Source: Yonghaparkia sp. Root332 (GTDB taxonomy: Bacteria; Actinomycetota; Actinomycetes; Actinomycetales; Microbacteriaceae). From it: 64,000 bases of DNA. The position numbers and the translations under genes are program-made. The notes below the pieces were generated by a model. The model made no database searches, was not told the origin of the DNA, and worked only from the letters and a program-made list of their open reading frames with translations. The stretch spans positions 310,001 to 374,000 of the forward strand of contig NZ_LMCX01000002.1 of the NCBI RefSeq assembly GCF_001425665.1, read 5' to 3'. The stretch's first letter is position 1, and each line of letters starts with the position of its first letter. This document shows, in pieces, positions 60,936-64,000 of this stretch.

Positions 60936-61559
60936 CTAGGCCGCCTGGGCCTCGGCGGCGAACTCCTCGATCGCCGCGCGCAGCCCGGCCGCGTCGCGGT
61001 AGAGGTGCGCGGTGATGCCGATCGAGGCGGCGCCCTCGATGTTCTCGGGCCGGTCATCCGCGAAGAAGGCGCTCTCGGCGGCGACGCCGTAGTGCTCGAG
61101 CACGCGCGCGTAGACGAGCGGGTCGGGCTTGCGCGCCCCGAACGCGGCGCTCGCGTGCATGTTCTCGCGGCCCATGATGGGCACGAGCTCGGGCGCGACG
61201 ACGTGCAGCTGATCGTGGATCAGGATGCCGTTGTTGGTCAGGAGCGCGACGCGCCCCAGCTCGCTCGCCCGACGCACCGCACTGAGGGCGTCCGGCCGCG
61301 GTCGCGTCGCCTCCGCGCGGATCCGCACCCACTCCGTCACGGGGATGTCCGCGCCGATCGACGCGTTCACCGCGGCCAGGTACGCCTCGGGCGTCGCCGG
61401 TGTCCCCGCCTCGGCCTGCCACTCCAGCCCGGAGATCCACCACCGGCGCCGCAGCTCGTGCAGGTCGTGCCCCGTGATGGCCGTGAGGTCGGCCATGCGG
61501 GTGCGCCAGTCGTAGTCGTACAGGACGTCGTCCATGTCGAAGAGGAAGAGCAGGCTCAT
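60936..61559 (-). CDS. HAD-superfamily hydrolase
   Basis: A 207-residue phosphatase-like protein. Motif I LFLFDMDDVLYDYDW gives nucleophile Asp8 and Asp10; motif II is the Thr in ALLTNNG near 112; motif III Lys is in FGARKPDP near 148; motif IV is FADDRPENIEG near 168. The cap is the small helical type (class C1). HADs of this kind dephosphorylate sugar phosphates or nucleotides; substrate unknown. MSLLFLF at 61559 begins the fold, so upstream in-frame starts were rejected. Divergent from sua5. Confidence 0.9.
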   Translation of the reverse strand: MSLLFLFDMDDVLYDYDWRTRMADLTAITGHDLHELRRRWWISGLEWQAEAGTPATPEAYLAAVNASIGADIPVTEWVRIRAEATRPRPDALSAVRRASELGRVALLTNNGILIHDQLHVVAPELVPIMGRENMHASAAFGARKPDPLVYARVLEHYGVAAESAFFADDRPENIEGAASIGITAHLYRDAAGLRAAIEEFAAEAQAA

Positions 61560-61629
61560 GCGCGTCGGGATCCCGTTCGGTCGACTGGGGGAGGAGCCGC
61601 GCCAGGGCGGCCCTCCAAGCATGCCCCAC

Positions 61630-61635
61630 TACGAT
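61630..61635 (+). promoter_or_regulatory. -10 box for sua5
   Basis: TACGAT ends nine bases before the ATG at 61645, giving a leader of about two bases. It would exclude the upstream in-frame ATG at 61621 as start. Confidence 0.4.
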
Positions 61636-61644
61636 GAACGCATC

Positions 61645-62322
61645 ATGACCACCGTGTTCGACTGCTCCGTCGAGGCCGAGCTGCTCGCCGGTCTGCGCGC
61701 GGCTCGAGGCGCCATCGGGCGCGGCGAGCTCGTCGTCCTCCCGACCGACACCGTCTACGGCGTCGCCTCCGACGCGTTCCGCCCCGAGGCCGTCCAGCGG
61801 CTGCTCGATGCGAAGGAGCGCGGGCGCGACGCTCCGCCTCCCGTGCTCATCCCGGGCATCCCGACCCTCGCCGCCCTCGCCGAGAGCGTGCCGCCGGAGG
61901 TCGAGGCCCTCGTCGCCGAGTTCTGGCCGGGCGGGCTCACGGTGATCGTCGAGGCGCGCGAGTCGCTCGTGTGGGATCTCGGCGAGACGCGCGGCACGGT
62001 CGCCCTGCGCATGCCCGACAACCGCCACGCGCTGCACCTGCTCGCCGACACCGGACCGCTCGCCGTCTCGAGCGCCAATATCAGCGGGCAGCCCGCCGCG
62101 CGGACCGCGCAGGAGGCGCTCGACATGCTCGGCGACCGGGTCGCCGTCTACCTCGACGGCGGCGCCGTGGGGGAGGGGCGCGACCCCGCGCGCGACCCGG
62201 GCTCGACGATCGTCGACGCGACGAGCCTCCACCTGCCCGACGGGCGGCTGCGCATCGTGCGCCACGGCGTCATCCCCGACGATGAGATCGCCCGCGTCGT
62301 CGGCGCGGAGCGCATCGCGTGA
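61645..62322 (+). CDS. L-threonylcarbamoyladenylate synthase (Sua5/YrdC family)
   Basis: A 225-residue YrdC-domain enzyme that makes threonylcarbamoyl-AMP from threonine, bicarbonate and ATP, for t6A37 of tRNAs reading ANN codons. GELVVLPTDTVYGVASDAF near residue 30, KERGRDAPPPVLI near 68 and PLAVSSANISGQPAA near 150 are the family motifs. It lacks the Sua5 C-terminal domain. Position before the wecA-like gene is the standard order upstream of the ATP synthase operon. Its stop overlaps the next start (GTGA). Confidence 0.95.
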   Translation: MTTVFDCSVEAELLAGLRAARGAIGRGELVVLPTDTVYGVASDAFRPEAVQRLLDAKERGRDAPPPVLIPGIPTLAALAESVPPEVEALVAEFWPGGLTVIVEARESLVWDLGETRGTVALRMPDNRHALHLLADTGPLAVSSANISGQPAARTAQEALDMLGDRVAVYLDGGAVGEGRDPARDPGSTIVDATSLHLPDGRLRIVRHGVIPDDEIARVVGAERIA

Positions 62323-63575
62323 CCTTCTACGCCCTCGTCGCTCTGATCGCCGCGATCGCGAGCTTCGCGGTCGGATCGGCGGTGCTGGCTCTCAGCCACC
62401 GATTCAAGCTGTACCCGGGCATCCGGGACCGGGACGTGCACACGCGCCCCACCCCCCGCCTCGGCGGCATCGGCATCGTGCTCGGGGTCGCGATCGCCCT
62501 CGCGGTCGCCTCGCAGATCAGCTGGTTCGAGCGGGTGTACTCCGACCCCTTCCCGATCCTCGCGATCGTGGCGGCGGCGGCGGTCATGCTCGTCGTGGGC
62601 GTCGCCGACGACCTATGGGACCTCGACTGGATGACCAAGCTGGCCAGCCAGATCCTCATCGCCGGCTTCCTCGCCTGGGCCAGCCTGCAGATCGTCTCGC
62701 TGCCCATCGGCCCGGAGAACGGCATCACGGTGCTCTCGCCGACCCTGTCGCTCATCGTGACGGTCCTCGCGATCGTGCTCGTGATGAACGCCGTCAACTT
62801 CATCGACGGCCTCGACGGTCTCGTCGCGGGAGTCACGCTCATCGCGGGCGGCGTCTTCTTCATCTACAGCTACATCCTGTCGATCACGACCAACCAGTCG
62901 GCGTTCAACCTCGCCTCGCTCACGATGGCGGTGCTCCTGGGGGCGACGGCCGGCTTCCTGCCCCTCAACTGGCACCCGGCGAAGATGTTCATGGGCGACG
63001 GCGGGGCGCTCGTGGTGGGCATGCTGATGGCGATCTCGACGATCACCGTCACCTCGCAGATCAACCCGAGCTCGATCGATCGCAGCCAGCTGCTGCCGGC
63101 CTTCATCCCGCTCCTGCTGCCGTTCGCGGTCCTCGTGGTGCCCCTGCTCGACTTCGGGCTCGCGGTGCTGCGGCGCCTGCGGGCGGGCAAGTCCCCCTTC
63201 AGCGCCGACCGCCTCCACCTGCACCACCGCCTGCTCGACATGGGGCACAGCCACTTCCACGCCGTGCTGATCTTCTACGCCTGGACGGCCGTCATCGCGA
63301 TCGGCACCCTCCTGTTCATGTTCGTGCCGTGGGGATGGGCGCTCACGGCGGTCGTCCTCGGGCTCATGGCGTGCACGGTCGTGACGCTCGCGCCCCTGAG
63401 TACCCGGAAGCGCGCCGAGGCCGCGGCGCAGTCGAGCCACGACGCCGACGGTCCCCTCGCGCGGTTCGACCCGCTCGACGCCGCCGCGCCCCCGATCGAC
63501 GCGGAGTTCGACGAGAACGACCCCGTCTTCGACACCCTGACCCGATCCCGTCGCCTGCCGGAGGAGACCCGATGA
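62319..63575 (+). CDS. wecA: Undecaprenyl/decaprenyl-phosphate GlcNAc-1-phosphate transferase (WecA/TagO-like)
   Basis: A 418-residue polytopic membrane enzyme with about eleven spans that links GlcNAc-1-P to a lipid carrier, the first step of cell-wall polymer (arabinogalactan-like, teichoic or other glycan) synthesis. Cytoplasmic catalytic motifs: VGVADDLWDLDWMTK near 88, NAVNFIDGLDGLVAG near 160, WHPAKMFMGDGGAL near 220 and RLHLHHRLLDMGH near 305. A polar C-terminal tail of ~50 residues follows. GTG at 62319 overlaps the sua5 stop; its own stop overlaps the AtpI-like start (ATGA). Confidence 0.94.
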   Translation: MTFYALVALIAAIASFAVGSAVLALSHRFKLYPGIRDRDVHTRPTPRLGGIGIVLGVAIALAVASQISWFERVYSDPFPILAIVAAAAVMLVVGVADDLWDLDWMTKLASQILIAGFLAWASLQIVSLPIGPENGITVLSPTLSLIVTVLAIVLVMNAVNFIDGLDGLVAGVTLIAGGVFFIYSYILSITTNQSAFNLASLTMAVLLGATAGFLPLNWHPAKMFMGDGGALVVGMLMAISTITVTSQINPSSIDRSQLLPAFIPLLLPFAVLVVPLLDFGLAVLRRLRAGKSPFSADRLHLHHRLLDMGHSHFHAVLIFYAWTAVIAIGTLLFMFVPWGWALTAVVLGLMACTVVTLAPLSTRKRAEAAAQSSHDADGPLARFDPLDAAAPPIDAEFDENDPVFDTLTRSRRLPEETR

Positions 63576-64000
63576 CCGCCGCCGACCGCCCCCGATCCTC
63601 CGCCGCCCCCGCGCTGCGGCTCTCCCTCGTCTACGGCGCCTCCCTGAGCGTCGCGATCGCGGTCGTCGGCAGCATCGTCGGAGCGCTCGTCGCCGAGCTC
63701 CCCGGTCTCCTCAGCGGACTCATCGGCGCCGGCATGGGCTTCGTGTTCCTCGCCGTGACCGCCGGCAGCATCCTGCTCGCCGACCGGGTGACGAAGGGCG
63801 ACCTGCTCTCGCCCGCCTACTTCGGGATCGTGCTCGGAGCCTGGCTGCTGAAGTTCGCGCTCTTCCTCGTGCTCGTCTTCACCCTGCGCGATGCGCCGTT
63901 CGTCGAGCCCGCAGTGCTCTTCGTCACCCTCGTCATCGCCGTCCTCGGCGGGCTCGTGGTCGACCTCGTCGCGGTGGCGCGAGCGCGCGTCCCGTACGTG
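63572..64000 (+). CDS. AtpI-like membrane protein, N-terminal part (runs off the window)
   Basis: 143 codons are visible and no stop is reached. Four hydrophobic segments are seen (LVYGASLSVAIAVVGSIVGA, GAGMGFVFLAVTAGSILLA, YFGIVLGAWLLKFALFLVL, AVLFVTLVIAVLGGLVVDLV). Position directly after the wecA-like gene and the topology match the small AtpI-like protein that opens the F1Fo ATP synthase operon in actinobacteria, where it helps c-ring assembly. GGAGGAG lies five bases before the ATG. The atpB gene is expected just beyond the window. Confidence 0.82.
   Translation, partial: MTAADRPRSSAAPALRLSLVYGASLSVAIAVVGSIVGALVAELPGLLSGLIGAGMGFVFLAVTAGSILLADRVTKGDLLSPAYFGIVLGAWLLKFALFLVLVFTLRDAPFVEPAVLFVTLVIAVLGGLVVDLVAVARARVPYV

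Noticed and set aside
61621-61644. ATG at 61621 as start of the Sua5-family gene
   Set aside because: It would lie upstream of the likely transcription start set by TACGAT (61630-61635) and adds residues outside the family match.

Overview
The window is a GC-rich (roughly 70 % by eye), densely coding actinobacterial chromosome segment. Gene content and order fit a Gram-positive actinobacterium of the Microbacteriaceae type: clpP1-clpP2-clpX, the argS / lysA-hom-thrC-thrB-rho-prfA-prmC block, Sua5 and a WecA-type transferase leading into an AtpI-like gene, GTP-type PEP carboxykinase beside a RamB-like regulator, and many genes that start 5-7 bases after a TAnnnT -10 box (leaderless genes). The genus cannot be settled from the sequence alone. 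About 61 protein genes and 3 tRNA genes are supported. No gene-free stretch exceeds about 200 bases. I see no prophage, insertion sequence, integrase, CRISPR array or rRNA.

Layout. 1-2.6 kb: end of an Fpg/Nei DNA glycosylase, a PaiB-like FMN-binding protein and a YtcJ-like amidohydrolase. 2.6-9.2 kb: Dps, a 1231-residue zinc-ribbon polytopic membrane protein, and divergently an ECF sigma factor with a probable membrane partner. 9.2-17.2 kb: tRNA-Gly, tRNA-Pro, trigger factor, a small membrane protein, a GNAT protein, clpP1-clpP2, a three-gene copper-handling cluster on the opposite strand, and clpX. 17.2-27.2 kb: a PNPOx-fold oxidase, an MFS transporter, a histidine kinase / membrane protein / response regulator set, a lipoprotein, metX, metY and an acyltransferase. 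27.3-37.2 kb: a run of metabolic genes (SDR, Ung, GNAT, amidase, SDR, HExxH membrane protein, flavin oxidoreductase with an enoyl-CoA hydratase-like gene, an arginase-family protein, a DUF418-like membrane protein). 37.2-45.5 kb: PspA with a TPM-domain protein, pckA divergent from the RamB-like gene, and a RimK-type ligase carrying a TrkA-C-like tail divergent from a RimB-like protease. 45.5-64 kb: tRNA-Arg, a transglutaminase-like protein, argS, an LmeA/DUF2993-like protein, a beta-CASP hydrolase, the lysA-hom-thrC-thrB-rho-prfA-prmC run, two reverse genes, then sua5-wecA-atpI running off the end.

How the genes work together. The aspartate-family genes (lysA, hom, thrB, thrC here; metX and metY elsewhere in the window) cover lysine, threonine and methionine formation from homoserine and diaminopimelate. 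tig, clpP1, clpP2 and clpX form the nascent-chain folding and proteolysis group, interrupted by unrelated genes. pckA and the RamB-like regulator share one control region. PspA/TPM and the ECF sigma pair look like envelope-stress modules. The most unusual things seen are a 42-base stem-loop repeat placed at exactly the same distance after two different tRNA genes, the RimK/TrkA-C fusion, the kinase-like membrane protein between a histidine kinase and its response regulator, and widespread leaderless promoters.
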